Origin: Flavobacteriaceae bacterium EG-1 | GTDB lineage: Bacteria; Bacteroidota; Bacteroidia; Flavobacteriales; Flavobacteriaceae | Length of the DNA: 64,000 bases | Reading direction: 5' to 3' | Assembly: GCF_009649685.1 (NCBI RefSeq) | Contig: NZ_WJPK01000001.1 | Coordinates: forward strand, 500,760-564,759 | In this document: piece after piece, positions 1-8,403 of the stretch | Position numbering within the stretch: position 1 is the first letter of the stretch | How the letters are laid out: every line of letters starts with the position of its first letter | Program-made: the position numbers and the translations under genes | Notes under the pieces: model-generated | Seen by the model: only the letters and a program-made list of their open reading frames with translations | What the model was told of the DNA's origin: nothing | Databases searched by the model: none

Positions 1-99
1 GATAGTGGCACCATTATTTTAGGTTTTCCCGGTGATGAAAAAGTACCACCGGGTTTCCTAAAACAAATGTTCTATGGTTTTCGTAAAAACCAAAACTAG
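1..99 (+). CDS. C-terminal end of an unrecognised protein (5' truncated by window edge)
   Basis: The window opens inside a plus-strand frame whose last 32 codons end at a TAG at 97-99. The tail contains a Gly-Phe-Pro-Gly-Asp stretch and ends in a basic, aromatic segment (FYGFRKNQN). I cannot assign a family from so short a piece. It converges on the lipoprotein gene of the opposite strand, with 17 nt between the two stop codons. It could in principle be an accidental open frame, but it is open from base 1 to a stop just before the next gene. Confidence 0.5.
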   Translation, partial: DSGTIILGFPGDEKVPPGFLKQMFYGFRKNQN

Positions 100-116
100 T
101 ATAATATTAAAAGTTA

Positions 117-692
117 CTATTCTACAGTTACTGTAAATATTTGAACAATATCAGTCTCACCTCCTGCATCAGCTAATGTGCCGTCATTTGGCTTTTTAGG
201 CTCGTGACGTAATGTAATTTGTATTGTTCCGGTTCCAGCCTCACCAGTTGTTAAAGTAAACTCAATGCCAATTGGATTACCATTAGCATCTTCATCACTA
301 TAAGCTGTACTTGCAACTGAGCCAGAAGTAACAAAGATAAATTGATGTTCATCACCTTCTTCTTCAACCTCTACCGTAATATCTTCGGCTGGAGTTTCAG
401 TTTCATTTAATAATTCAATACTGCCACTATATACAGTACTTGCTGATAAATTTCCTGACACATTAACTTCAGGCGCATTTGGTCCATCGCCATCTAAATC
501 TTGAGACGTTAATGTAATAGTTTCAGTACCCGTTGCGCTTAGTGTTACGTTCATAGTTGTTATTACTTCTTCTTCATTTACGACCTCCGGGTTTTCGTCA
601 TCATCGGAGCAAGAAGTAAAACTGAAACCAGCAAATAATGCTAATAAAATGGTTGTCTTAATACTGTTGGTACTCATCTTTTTTCTCATCAT
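117..692 (-). CDS. Surface or periplasmic lipoprotein of a TonB-receptor cassette
   Basis: This is a 191-residue predicted lipoprotein. A basic start and hydrophobic segment end in a lipobox (FTSC, Cys28) followed by an acidic SDDDENPE stretch, the kind of sequence that often tethers Bacteroidota lipoproteins at the outer membrane. The rest is acidic, rich in Thr/Glu/Val and looks like a beta-sandwich. I recall relatives annotated only as a type 1 periplasmic binding fold superfamily protein, and I cannot confirm that function. It starts 17 nt after the TonB receptor stop, so it is almost certainly co-transcribed and may be an accessory substrate-handling lipoprotein. The start could also be Met2 or Met6. 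Confidence 0.8.
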   Translation of the reverse strand: MMRKKMSTNSIKTTILLALFAGFSFTSCSDDDENPEVVNEEEVITTMNVTLSATGTETITLTSQDLDGDGPNAPEVNVSGNLSASTVYSGSIELLNETETPAEDITVEVEEEGDEHQFIFVTSGSVASTAYSDEDANGNPIGIEFTLTTGEAGTGTIQITLRHEPKKPNDGTLADAGGETDIVQIFTVTVE

Positions 693-709
693 AGTTATCT
701 ATTTATTAA

Positions 710-3115
710 TTAATATTTAAAATTTAATTGTAAAGTAATGTTCCGACCTAAGTCATCTGCAAAATATCGTTGTCGATTTAAGTAATCACGATATTCCGCA
801 TTCAATAAATTGCTAACAGTTAAGCCAACTTGCAATTGGTTTTTTATTCCTATTGGAAATTGAACTTTAGTATAGGCTGATAATAGGTGATATGCCGGTG
901 GTGATGTATTGATTTTTAAAAGAACATCTTGCTGTTGTTCGGGTGAGAATACAATAATATCTGCAGGATATTCATTTTGTCGAAATACATAATTGCTTTC
1001 AACCGAAATTTCAAAGTTGTTCCATTTAGGTTTGATAAAACTCAATCGGTTTCTAAAGTTAGCAGCAGGCATATTAATCAGGGCGTTGTCAAAATCTAAA
1101 TCTTTGCCTTTCACCAATGAAAACTTATGATTTGTTTTCCAGTTGTCCCATAAATTAGAGTATAAGGATAAATCAATACCTAATAATCGAGCCGATGTTT
1201 GCCGATAAGACCAAACAGGAAAAGCACCTCTAATAGTATATTCAACGCCTGTAGGTTCTAATAATATAAAGTCAGTTAAAAAATTTGCATAAGGTTCAAT
1301 TGTAAATCCCCACATATCGTAATTCACTTCTTTTGAAAGCGAAAATTTATGTGAAGTTTCATTTGCTATGCGTAAATCACCTAATTCAATTCGAGAAGCT
1401 GAATGATGCAGTCCATCGCTAAAAAGTTCAGATGGATTTGGTGCTCGTTGTCCTAGAGCATAATTAAAGCGTAATTTTGATGAATTATCTACTTGATATT
1501 CCATACCTAAGGTACCGGAAATATTATGATAACTGAGAACTGGATTTACAAGTAATTGTGTTCCTAAATCATCTATAACAAGGTCTTGAAATTCGGTGTC
1601 GTATTCTCGTTCTTCCCATCGTGAAGTACGGTAGAATTTTTTTGCATCAATGCGATTATAATCATATCTAATTCCACCATCTGCGATTAGATTATCGCTA
1701 AATCGGTATTCTCCGATAAAAAATACTCCAAAATCAAATTTAGAATAATCAGGAATCAGTCTACGAACACCAGTAGCTGGGTTAGCGAAGTTATCTTGAT
1801 ATCGCCCCATTGCACCTAAATGTAATTTGTATTCGTACTTAGAATCCCATTTAAAATCTGTTGTAACTGTATGCGTAGTTAAATCTAGATCAATAGAAGC
1901 TTTATCAGCATCATCTCCAACACGTATGTCGTATTCAAATCTTCTATTGTTTTGAAAATCGTATTGAATATTCCATTTCCCTACGCCTTGAAATCTCTTG
2001 TAGAAATTAAAGCTGCCAATATGATGGGTTACTTCTTGCCGAGGACTTTCAATATTGTACGTAAAAGGATTTATTGTTTCAGGTTCTTGATTATTAATAC
2101 TTCGTATGAGGTCATCAACATTACCAATATGTGAAGCCCGAAGTATGGCTAAATCACTTTTGAAAAATGAGTATTTTACATTTACCCCCCAATTAAACAA
2201 TAATTTTCCAAAATTGATTTGGGCAGCTTTTTCATTACTTCCAGTATTCGATAATACATAATTAGGTGTTTCACGATCACCCAGTTTCTTGTAGGAACCT
2301 TGTGCTTTTATAAAAACTCCATTCTCTAAAGATTTAGTGATTTCTGAACTTATATTACCTCCGCGTCCATTGGATACTCCGTTCACTACCGTTTTACCAA
2401 ACAAAGTATCTTTTTCCCTTGTTTTTGGTTGCTCCATCACTATTACTCCACCTATAGCGTCACCTCCATACTGCAATGCTGCAGCTCCTTTAATTACGGC
2501 GATGGTTCCTGAACCATTAATATCAATATTAGGAGCATGTTCTTCACCCCATTCCATATCTTGCATACGTACACCATCGTTTAATACAAGAACTCTACTT
2601 CCATTTAAGCCATGAATAGTTGGTTTTACAATATTAGCACCAGTATTTAAAGACGATACTCCCGCAATTTCTTTAAGTGCATCACCCAGACTTTGGCTGC
2701 TATATTGTTCTATAGTATTTAGATTTAGAGATTGTTCTAAAGCAGAATTGGTATTGTTTTTAATAGTAGAACCAATAATTTTCACTTCATGAAGTTCTTC
2801 TAAATGATGTTCAAGGCTTATTTTAAGAAAAGTATCGCCATCAATTAGAACTGTCATCAGTTTCGTTTTACATTCATCATGATAGATTTCAAGTTCCATT
2901 ACCCCATCACATAGATTTTCAATTCGAAATTTTCCACTTGAATCAGTTGTAGCCGATTTAGTGGATCCTGTTATTAAAATAGTAGCAAACTGCAAGGGTG
3001 TATTATCATGAAAGTCAATAACCTCACCGATTAAAATAGATTTGCAGTCTTGCGCATTGATGTTGCACGCAGCAATAATTGCGAACAACGCTATAGCGTA
3101 TGTTCTCATATTCAA
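710..3115 (-). CDS. TonB-dependent outer-membrane receptor (possibly metal or metallophore uptake)
   Basis: An 801-residue TonB-dependent receptor. A signal peptide (ends NINAQ, about residue 21) is followed by a carboxypeptidase-D regulatory-like domain (about 25-110), a plug domain (about 130-235, with GSRVLVLNDGVRM and IKGAAALQYGGDAIGGVI) and a 22-strand-type barrel ending in the aromatic terminus LQLNFKY. The plug segment with EEHAPNIDI and later His-rich patches (HHSASR) resemble ZnuD-like receptors, which take up zinc in other bacteria; the substrate here is inference. It lies between a small His/Cys-rich secreted protein and a lipoprotein in one minus-strand transcription unit. It is not a SusC-type receptor: no SusD partner is present. 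Confidence 0.92.
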   Translation of the reverse strand: MNMRTYAIALFAIIAACNINAQDCKSILIGEVIDFHDNTPLQFATILITGSTKSATTDSSGKFRIENLCDGVMELEIYHDECKTKLMTVLIDGDTFLKISLEHHLEELHEVKIIGSTIKNNTNSALEQSLNLNTIEQYSSQSLGDALKEIAGVSSLNTGANIVKPTIHGLNGSRVLVLNDGVRMQDMEWGEEHAPNIDINGSGTIAVIKGAAALQYGGDAIGGVIVMEQPKTREKDTLFGKTVVNGVSNGRGGNISSEITKSLENGVFIKAQGSYKKLGDRETPNYVLSNTGSNEKAAQINFGKLLFNWGVNVKYSFFKSDLAILRASHIGNVDDLIRSINNQEPETINPFTYNIESPRQEVTHHIGSFNFYKRFQGVGKWNIQYDFQNNRRFEYDIRVGDDADKASIDLDLTTHTVTTDFKWDSKYEYKLHLGAMGRYQDNFANPATGVRRLIPDYSKFDFGVFFIGEYRFSDNLIADGGIRYDYNRIDAKKFYRTSRWEEREYDTEFQDLVIDDLGTQLLVNPVLSYHNISGTLGMEYQVDNSSKLRFNYALGQRAPNPSELFSDGLHHSASRIELGDLRIANETSHKFSLSKEVNYDMWGFTIEPYANFLTDFILLEPTGVEYTIRGAFPVWSYRQTSARLLGIDLSLYSNLWDNWKTNHKFSLVKGKDLDFDNALINMPAANFRNRLSFIKPKWNNFEISVESNYVFRQNEYPADIIVFSPEQQQDVLLKINTSPPAYHLLSAYTKVQFPIGIKNQLQVGLTVSNLLNAEYRDYLNRQRYFADDLGRNITLQLNFKY

Positions 3116-3137
3116 TAAATATTAATAGAAAAGGAGT

Positions 3138-3162
3138 GATGTACTTAAATAAGTGGTACATC
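3138..3162. promoter_or_regulatory. Inverted repeat in the leader of the TonB receptor gene
   Basis: GATGTA at 3138-3143 pairs with TACATC at 3157-3162, and CTTA (3144-3147) with TAAG (3150-3153), giving an interrupted hairpin or AT-rich dyad in the 61-nt space between the small secreted gene and the TonB receptor. It could be an operator (for example a metal-sensing repressor site), an mRNA hairpin that sets the ratio of the two products, or chance. No T-run follows on the minus strand, so it is a poor terminator. Confidence 0.3.
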
Positions 3163-3176
3163 AAAAGGGATGCTGA

Positions 3177-3476
3177 TTATAATATAAAAGCAGGAGGGGG
3201 GCGACTAAATAATTTTATTGGATTAGCTGTAAATCTATAGTCTGTAGCATACTCAATTTGATTAGTACCACTTATGTAAACTATAGGGTTTATTACAATA
3301 TTATTTTGTACTAATAGAAAGTCGCCAGTATCATTTTTAGTTGCCAAATGACAAAAGTCACAATGTTCAACCTTATTATCTAGTGAATCATCATGAGTAA
3401 AACCATGAAAAGCCCCAACTTTACTTACAAATAAGCAAAATAGGAAAAAAGCATAAAATAACTTTCTATTCTTCAC
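3177..3476 (-). CDS. Small secreted His/Cys-rich protein upstream of TonB receptor
   Basis: A 99-residue protein with a clear N-terminal signal (MKNRKLFYAFFLFCLF, cleavage about residue 22). The mature part begins FHGFTHDD and carries EHCDFCH, so several His, Asp and Cys residues cluster within 25 residues. This looks like a metal-binding site. The CDFCH string also fits the CxxCH haem-attachment pattern, but there is no other cytochrome feature, so I favour metal binding. It is the first gene of the three-gene cassette with the TonB receptor and lipoprotein. It resembles the short DUF2946-type proteins found beside metal-uptake receptors, an assignment I cannot verify. Confidence 0.7.
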   Translation of the reverse strand: MKNRKLFYAFFLFCLFVSKVGAFHGFTHDDSLDNKVEHCDFCHLATKNDTGDFLLVQNNIVINPIVYISGTNQIEYATDYRFTANPIKLFSRPPPAFIL

Positions 3477-3522
3477 ACATCAAAATTAGGTAGTACTAAG
3501 AATTAATTATGTTAATAAAAAC

Positions 3523-3846
3523 TTAACTTTTATTAAATAAAAAACCCAGTCCCATGCGACTTAACATTTTTTTCTCGAAAGCCCAGAAGAATTTGAATTG
3601 ACCAAAGAGCCACCCGAAAACAACCAATAATATTTGATAAAAGGGAAAAATTAGAAGTATTCGTAATATCCAATATAATGTACCTCCTAAGGCTGAACTT
3701 GGAAAAGCTTCTCTATTCATACCAATCCACTCTAAAAATGGTTTAGCTATATAAACAGATGATGATCCCGTTATAGCGAATACTATAAAAATAATTATTA
3801 GTTGAAAGTTTGAGGAAATACCCCAGCGTTCTTTTAGTTTTTCCAT
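3523..3846 (-). CDS. Small inner-membrane protein, DUF6787-like
   Basis: A 107-residue protein with about two to three membrane segments (residues about 14-35 and 55-85) and a conserved-looking opening MEKLKERWGISSN. As I recall, this matches DUF6787, a Bacteroidota-specific family sometimes misnamed diacylglyceryl transferase; it is far too short to be that enzyme. It ends with a basic, amphipathic tail (FEKKMLSRMGLGF). It follows the DUF6146 lipoprotein gene on the same strand after 25 nt, so the two may share a transcript. Function unknown. Confidence 0.75.
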   Translation of the reverse strand: MEKLKERWGISSNFQLIIIFIVFAITGSSSVYIAKPFLEWIGMNREAFPSSALGGTLYWILRILLIFPFYQILLVVFGWLFGQFKFFWAFEKKMLSRMGLGFLFNKS

Positions 3847-3871
3847 AATCTTAATTGCCGTGCAAATATAT

Positions 3872-4333
3872 TTAAATACGTGGCAAAAAAGGTCCTAATC
3901 TCTGTTTGTATTTTCTTTGAAAATAAATGAAATAATTATACAACTTGTAATTTACCTCATAACCATAATCAATACTATTATCATAATCAATTTGCATTTC
4001 ATAAAGACTAGGGTTGTATTGTTGTGGATTTAAGACGCGTTGATTCCAGTTTATAACGTAAAGTTGATTTCGAGTTTCCAAATACGATTGAGTATAATAA
4101 CCTTCTGGTTTTGCAATACTTAAAAGCCAAGTATTAAACCCTGGTTCAATAATTATTATTTCATATTCAGTTTCTTCATCTGCAATTTGTATGGTATCGC
4201 CAACAGTTTCATTGAAAACGGCTAGTTCATCATCAGTTAAATCAGGAATGCTTTCCACATTTTTAGTTGTACCACAACTAATAATATAGATAAAAGAAAT
4301 TGCTAACACCAATATTTTTATTCCCTTTTCCAT
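3872..4333 (-). CDS. DUF6146-like lipoprotein
   Basis: A predicted lipoprotein of 153 residues. I chose the ATG at 4333 (MEKGIKILVLAISFIYIISC) rather than the in-frame start at 4375, because the first gives a proper signal peptide with a lipobox Cys at residue 20, while the upstream 14 codons overlap a terminator hairpin. The body has conserved-looking segments (EYEIIIIEPGFNTWL, YLETRNQLYVINWNQRVLNP, YGYEVNYKLYNYFIYFQRKY) that I recall from DUF6146, a flavobacterial family of unknown function. It probably sits at the outer or inner membrane facing the periplasm. Confidence 0.8.
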   Translation of the reverse strand: MEKGIKILVLAISFIYIISCGTTKNVESIPDLTDDELAVFNETVGDTIQIADEETEYEIIIIEPGFNTWLLSIAKPEGYYTQSYLETRNQLYVINWNQRVLNPQQYNPSLYEMQIDYDNSIDYGYEVNYKLYNYFIYFQRKYKQRLGPFLPRI

Positions 4334-4345
4334 AGTTTTAAGATA

Positions 4346-4379
4346 CAAAAAAAACCGTGTATCCAAAAGATACACGGTT
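4346..4379 (-). terminator. Intrinsic terminator of the DUF937 gene
   Basis: An 11-bp perfect stem, AACCGTGTATC (4353-4363) with GATACACGGTT (4369-4379), has a 5-nt loop. On the minus strand the stem is followed directly by a run of T (A-run at 4346-4354 on the plus strand). It lies 24 nt after the DUF937 stop and just before the start of the DUF6146 gene, separating the two transcription units. Confidence 0.88.
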
Positions 4380-4402
4380 ATGTATAATTTACCTGTAACG
4401 GT

Positions 4403-5038
4403 TTATTTTCCGAAAAGGCCACCCAAAAGGCCACCAATTCCGCCGCTTTTTCCACCAAGTGCCATTGAAGCAACATCATCTAAAATACTACCATCACCAT
4501 CTGAATCTAGAAATGACTCTATAAGTGATTGTTGTTGATTAGCGGCCTGACCGCCACCCATAACGCTACCTAATAGATCACCAATACCATTTGCGTCACT
4601 TACATTACTTTGTTTTGTTTGCTTGCCTAAATAACCCATTAATAACGGAGCTGCTACTTTAAGAATAGTACCAATTGTACCTGCATCCATACCTGATTTT
4701 GAGCTTAATGCATTTTCAACTTGTGGTTGTTTGCTTCCAAGAATATGTCCTAGAATTCCAGCACCATCATCCATCACTGCTTGATCTACACCACCTCCAA
4801 AGAGACCACTTAAGTTATCTAATATTCCACCATCATGCTTTCCAGAAGACAGGGCACTCATTAAACCCTGTGCACCTTCTGGAGTTGAGGCATTTTTTTT
4901 CATTGCTCCAAGCAACACGGGTAAAGCCATGCTAAGCACACTACCTGTTTGATCGGTAGACTGGCCAGTTTGACCCGCCACACCGCTTATTAATTGTTTA
5001 CCCATTGGGCTACTCAGTAAATCTAATAATCCTGACAT
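4403..5038 (-). CDS. DUF937 (YidB-like) protein
   Basis: A 211-residue Gly/Ser/Leu-rich protein that opens MSGLLDLLSSPMGKQLISG and contains repeated LLG, LGGLFG and GGGVDQAV patches, typical of DUF937. Residues about 5-65 and 85-145 look like two related helical halves. The C-terminus (LDSDGDGSILDDVASMALGG) contains a DxDGDG-type loop that could bind calcium, followed by a Gly-rich tail. There is no signal peptide, so it is probably cytoplasmic. The molecular function of the family is not known. It is a single gene with its own terminator (4346-4379). Confidence 0.85.
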   Translation of the reverse strand: MSGLLDLLSSPMGKQLISGVAGQTGQSTDQTGSVLSMALPVLLGAMKKNASTPEGAQGLMSALSSGKHDGGILDNLSGLFGGGVDQAVMDDGAGILGHILGSKQPQVENALSSKSGMDAGTIGTILKVAAPLLMGYLGKQTKQSNVSDANGIGDLLGSVMGGGQAANQQQSLIESFLDSDGDGSILDDVASMALGGKSGGIGGLLGGLFGK

Positions 5039-5113
5039 TGTAATTAGTGTTTAAAATTGTATGCGTAATGTACGAAAAAAAAGAGTTTTAGTTCTATCTA
5101 GTACCAGCTAAAG

Positions 5114-6064
5114 TTATTTTAGCAACGCAGTTATTTGCGTTGCAAGTTCCATGCCAATTCTATTTTGAGCTTCACCAGTTGCGGCACCGATATGTGGTGT
5201 TAACGAAATATTCGGATTCATTAAAATTTTAATCTCTGGTGAAGGTTCTGATTCAAATACATCTAGACCAGCAAAGGTTAATTTGTTACTTTCTAAAGCA
5301 TCAATTAATGCAACTTCATCAATTACTCCACCTCTTGCTGCATTTACAATTGCTGCACCCGATTTCATGATTTCGAATTCAGGTTTGCCAATTACATATT
5401 CTTTCTGTGCAGGAACATGTAATGTAACAAAATCTGAAGTTTTTAAAAGTTCTTCTTTTGAAATACTTTTAAAACTAAAGTCAATTGATTGACCATCATA
5501 AAAAGAAAGTGAAATCGAAGCATCATCCATATATGGGTCATGGTAAATAACTTTCATACCTACGCCTAAAGCTACTTTTGCCGTAGCTCGACCAATTCTG
5601 CCAAAACCAATTACACCGAGTGTTTTACCTCTTAACTCGCTACCTTTAGCATAATTCTTTTTAAGTTGTTTAAATTTACTATCACCATCTAAAGGCATAT
5701 TTCTATTGGCGTCATAAAGAAAGCGTACGCCACCAAATAAATGCGCAAAAACCAATTCAGCCACAGATTCAGAAGAAGCTGCAGGGGTGTTTATTACGTG
5801 CAATCCTTTTTCACGGGCGTAGTCAACATCAATATTATCCATACCAACACCACCTCTACCTATTAATTTAAGGGATGGACAGCTATCAATTAAATCCTTT
5901 CGAACTTTAGTAGCACTTCTAACCAATAAACCTACTATTTCATTTTCATTTATAAAGTTTATTAATTGCTCTTGGGCTACATTGGTAGTAAGAACTTCAA
6001 ACCCTTCTTTCTGCATTGCATCTACACCTGTTTGTGCGATACCATCATTAGCTAAAATTTTCAT
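5114..6064 (-). CDS. serA: D-3-phosphoglycerate dehydrogenase
   Basis: A 316-residue D-2-hydroxyacid dehydrogenase that oxidises 3-phosphoglycerate to 3-phosphohydroxypyruvate, the first step of serine synthesis. The Rossmann motif GVIGFGRIGRAT is near residues 150-162, the catalytic Arg is in NAARGGVID, the Glu lies in the following segment, and the His is in LTPHIGAAT. The protein is short: it lacks the C-terminal ACT and intervening domains of the E. coli enzyme, so serine feedback through ACT is not expected. It lies 71 nt downstream of serC on the same strand, forming a serine biosynthesis pair. Confidence 0.93.
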   Translation of the reverse strand: MKILANDGIAQTGVDAMQKEGFEVLTTNVAQEQLINFINENEIVGLLVRSATKVRKDLIDSCPSLKLIGRGGVGMDNIDVDYAREKGLHVINTPAASSESVAELVFAHLFGGVRFLYDANRNMPLDGDSKFKQLKKNYAKGSELRGKTLGVIGFGRIGRATAKVALGVGMKVIYHDPYMDDASISLSFYDGQSIDFSFKSISKEELLKTSDFVTLHVPAQKEYVIGKPEFEIMKSGAAIVNAARGGVIDEVALIDALESNKLTFAGLDVFESEPSPEIKILMNPNISLTPHIGAATGEAQNRIGMELATQITALLK

Positions 6065-6135
6065 ATAGTTGTAAGTTGTTCGTTTTAGGTTAAATAATAT
6101 ACTAATTTGTATTGTCCTTAGAAGTCCTACAGATT

Positions 6136-7200
6136 TTAACCTTTTCTTTCCATTTCACTCATTACATCAACTAAGACGCCTACACTTTCTAAGGTAAGTG
6201 CATTATACATAGATGCTCTATACCCACCTACAGAACGATGACCGTTTATTCCATTGATACCTGCATCTTTGCACATCGCATCAAATTCTTCTTTCAATTG
6301 GGCATCTGTTAAATTAAAAGTGGCATTCATATTTGAACGATCTTCCTTATTAGCATATCCTTCAAAAACAGGATTTAAATCAATTTCTGAATAAATTAAT
6401 TGAGCCTTTTTATTATTAATTTCTTCAATTGCACTAATACCACCTAAATCTTTTAACCATTGTAATGTTAACATTGTAACGTAAACTGGAAAAACTGCAG
6501 GCGTATTAAACATACTATCTTTTGCTATATGCACTTTATAATCTAGCATAGATGGAATTTGTCTCGTAACTTTTCCTAATATTTCCTCTTTAACAACGAC
6601 TAAGGTTGTTCCAGCAGGGCCCATATTTTTTTGAGCACCAGCATAGATTAAATCAAATCGAGAAAAATCTAACTCTCTTGAAAAAATATCAGAGCTCATA
6701 TCGCACACTAAAGGCATATTAACTTTAGGAAATTTCTTTATTTGTGTACCAAAGATGGTATTATTGGAAGTTAAATGAAGATAATCTAAATCTTCTGGCA
6801 CTACATATCCATTTGGTATGTATTTAAAATTTTCGTCCTTAGAAGAACCAACTTCAACAACTTCACCAAAATACTTTGCTTCTTTTATAGCTTTATCAGC
6901 CCATGTTCCAGTATTTAAATAACCCGCTTTTTTTTCTAGAAGGTTGTATGCAACCATTAAAAATTCTGTACTAGCGCCGCCTTGCAAGAATAAAGCTTTG
7001 TAACCTTTACCTTCAAGGCCCAGTAATTCTAGAGCCAATGACCTAGCAGTTTCCATAACTTCAACAAAGTCTTTACTTCGATGTGAAATTTCAACTAACG
7101 AAAGTCCTAAACCGTTAAAATCGATAATTGCTTCAGAAGCTTTTTTTAATACTTCCTTTGGAAGAACACATGGTCCGGCACTAAAATTATGTTTTTGCAT
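6136..7200 (-). CDS. serC: Phosphoserine aminotransferase
   Basis: A 354-residue class V PLP aminotransferase that converts 3-phosphohydroxypyruvate and glutamate to phosphoserine; it also serves pyridoxal phosphate synthesis in many bacteria. Features seen: the opening KHNFSAGPCVLP, the substrate segment EISHRSKDF, the PLP Lys in YAGAQKNMGPAG, and the C-terminal GHRSVGGYRASMYNA, all diagnostic of SerC. Length is normal for the family. It is followed by serA. I see no leader peptide or riboswitch in the 97 nt upstream. Confidence 0.96.
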   Translation of the reverse strand: MQKHNFSAGPCVLPKEVLKKASEAIIDFNGLGLSLVEISHRSKDFVEVMETARSLALELLGLEGKGYKALFLQGGASTEFLMVAYNLLEKKAGYLNTGTWADKAIKEAKYFGEVVEVGSSKDENFKYIPNGYVVPEDLDYLHLTSNNTIFGTQIKKFPKVNMPLVCDMSSDIFSRELDFSRFDLIYAGAQKNMGPAGTTLVVVKEEILGKVTRQIPSMLDYKVHIAKDSMFNTPAVFPVYVTMLTLQWLKDLGGISAIEEINNKKAQLIYSEIDLNPVFEGYANKEDRSNMNATFNLTDAQLKEEFDAMCKDAGINGINGHRSVGGYRASMYNALTLESVGVLVDVMSEMERKG

Positions 7201-7297
7201 TTTAAGCTTAATTAAATTCAGTTACTATTTATAAAATAAGGTTGATAAAGGTCTTAATTTTCTTAAGAACAAGCATTATTATATAAAAATAATTATG

Positions 7298-8347
7298 TTA
7301 TGTTTTTAACAAGAAGTCAACCGTGTTAATGCCATCTGCATAATCATTTAGAAGTGGAGTTTGTGTCATGCCAAATTTAATTTCGTTTAAAATGAAACCT
7401 GATGATACAATACATTGTAATTTTTCTTCATCACTTCTTAAACGATCTTTTAATACTTCTTTCGATGAATAATATTCATAATTTAATGACGCAATGGGCG
7501 AAGCATATGTTGTATCTTCTTTAAGAATTAAGAATCCATTATCTAAAATTGGAAATTCACTCATTAAATAAACCGCTTTATTATAATCGTAATTATTTAC
7601 ATATTTGTTTTGATCTAAAATTTCGCCATATGAATATATTGCTTTAAAGAAAATATCAAAATCATATCCATTAGGAACAAATATTTTAGAAACCGAACGG
7701 CATCCTAATCCGTAATATTGGAAAATATCTTTACCTAGGGCTTCTAATTCTTCTTTGGTTTCTGTACCCTGGAGTACTGCAATTGAATTTCTATTTTTAC
7801 GAATAATATTAGGTTTATGACCAAAATAATAATCAAAATAGCGTGCTGTATTATTGCTTCCAGTTGCAATTACAACATCAAAATCTTCTAATTTTCCATC
7901 ACTAAAGCTAATTTTGTCTTTTAATAACGGTTCTTTTTCGGTTAAAAAGCTAACTAAAAATGGTAACAAAATTTTATCACTATCTGATAATTTTATTAAA
8001 GCTTTATTTCCTGTGATTAAAACAGATAAAAAATCATGAAAACCTACTAGAGGAATATTACCTGCCATTATTATAGCGACTGTTTTAGATTCTGAGAAAG
8101 CATTGTAAATTGTGTTATGTTCTGAAATCCAGTTTCTTAAATTAGGTTCTGTAAGTAGATTTCCCCAACTATTTAGTGCAAACAGCACATTTTCTTTTGT
8201 GAACCAACCATTTTTATGTCCGGCGAAAATGATAGTTTCTTTCAATTTTTGCGACCAACCATTATCATTGGGTGAAGTCATATTAAATGATTGAAGAAAT
8301 TCTCCTAATGTTGCGAAAGCAATAATTGTTTTATTAAGGTCGTTCAT
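7298..8347 (-). CDS. Acyl-CoA reductase, LuxC-like
   Basis: A 349-residue LuxC/acyl-CoA reductase family protein, which reduces activated acyl groups to aldehydes using NADPH in the characterised members. Visible motifs are GNIPLVGFHDFLSVLITGNKA (cut here to its ends: GNIPLVG and ITGNKALIKLS) and YYGLGCRSVSKIFVP, where the Cys is the likely acyl-thioester nucleophile. I chose the start at 8347 (MNDLNKTIIAF). The longer frame to 8398 overlaps a minus-strand promoter-like element (8396-8403), and its first 17 residues are basic and unlike the family. The gene is divergent from the ferredoxin gene and upstream of serC/serA, a neighbourhood I remember as common in Flavobacteriia. Confidence 0.85.
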   Translation of the reverse strand: MNDLNKTIIAFATLGEFLQSFNMTSPNDNGWSQKLKETIIFAGHKNGWFTKENVLFALNSWGNLLTEPNLRNWISEHNTIYNAFSESKTVAIIMAGNIPLVGFHDFLSVLITGNKALIKLSDSDKILLPFLVSFLTEKEPLLKDKISFSDGKLEDFDVVIATGSNNTARYFDYYFGHKPNIIRKNRNSIAVLQGTETKEELEALGKDIFQYYGLGCRSVSKIFVPNGYDFDIFFKAIYSYGEILDQNKYVNNYDYNKAVYLMSEFPILDNGFLILKEDTTYASPIASLNYEYYSSKEVLKDRLRSDEEKLQCIVSSGFILNEIKFGMTQTPLLNDYADGINTVDFLLKT

Positions 8348-8350
8348 ATA

Positions 8351-8382
8351 TTTGCGATAGATCTTTATAGACTTTATCTTTG
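8351..8382 (+). promoter_or_regulatory. Bacteroidota-type promoter for the ferredoxin gene
   Basis: TTTG at 8351-8354 is separated by 20 nt from TATCTTTG at 8375-8382, matching the Bacteroidota -33/-7 pattern TTG-N(17-23)-TAnnTTTG. It would begin transcription near 8388, giving a leader of about 90 nt before the ferredoxin ATG at 8479. The element lies immediately upstream of the divergent acyl-CoA reductase start. Confidence 0.6.
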
Positions 8383-8395
8383 TAAGAGGAAAATG

Positions 8396-8403
8396 CAAAA
8401 ATA
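8396..8403 (-). promoter_or_regulatory. -7 promoter element for the acyl-CoA reductase gene
   Basis: CAAAAATA on the plus strand reads TATTTTTG on the minus strand, an exact TAnnTTTG match 48 nt before the preferred start at 8347. No good TTG was found at the expected distance, so this is a half-promoter. Its position inside the longer open frame argues for the shorter start. Confidence 0.4.

Noticed and set aside
3340-3380. CxxCH in the small secreted protein as a cytochrome c haem site
   Set aside because: Only one motif, no Met/His axial ligand pattern and no cytochrome maturation context; metal binding by clustered His/Cys is simpler.
6940-6965. TGCAACC on the plus strand inside serC as a fourth ECF promoter
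   Set aside because: No GTCTTT follows at 16 nt, it is inside a gene, and it points away from any start codon.
7240-7275. TCTTAA/TTAAGA dyad between serC and the acyl-CoA reductase
   Set aside because: Only six A-T-rich pairs with no T-run; expected by chance in AT-rich DNA.
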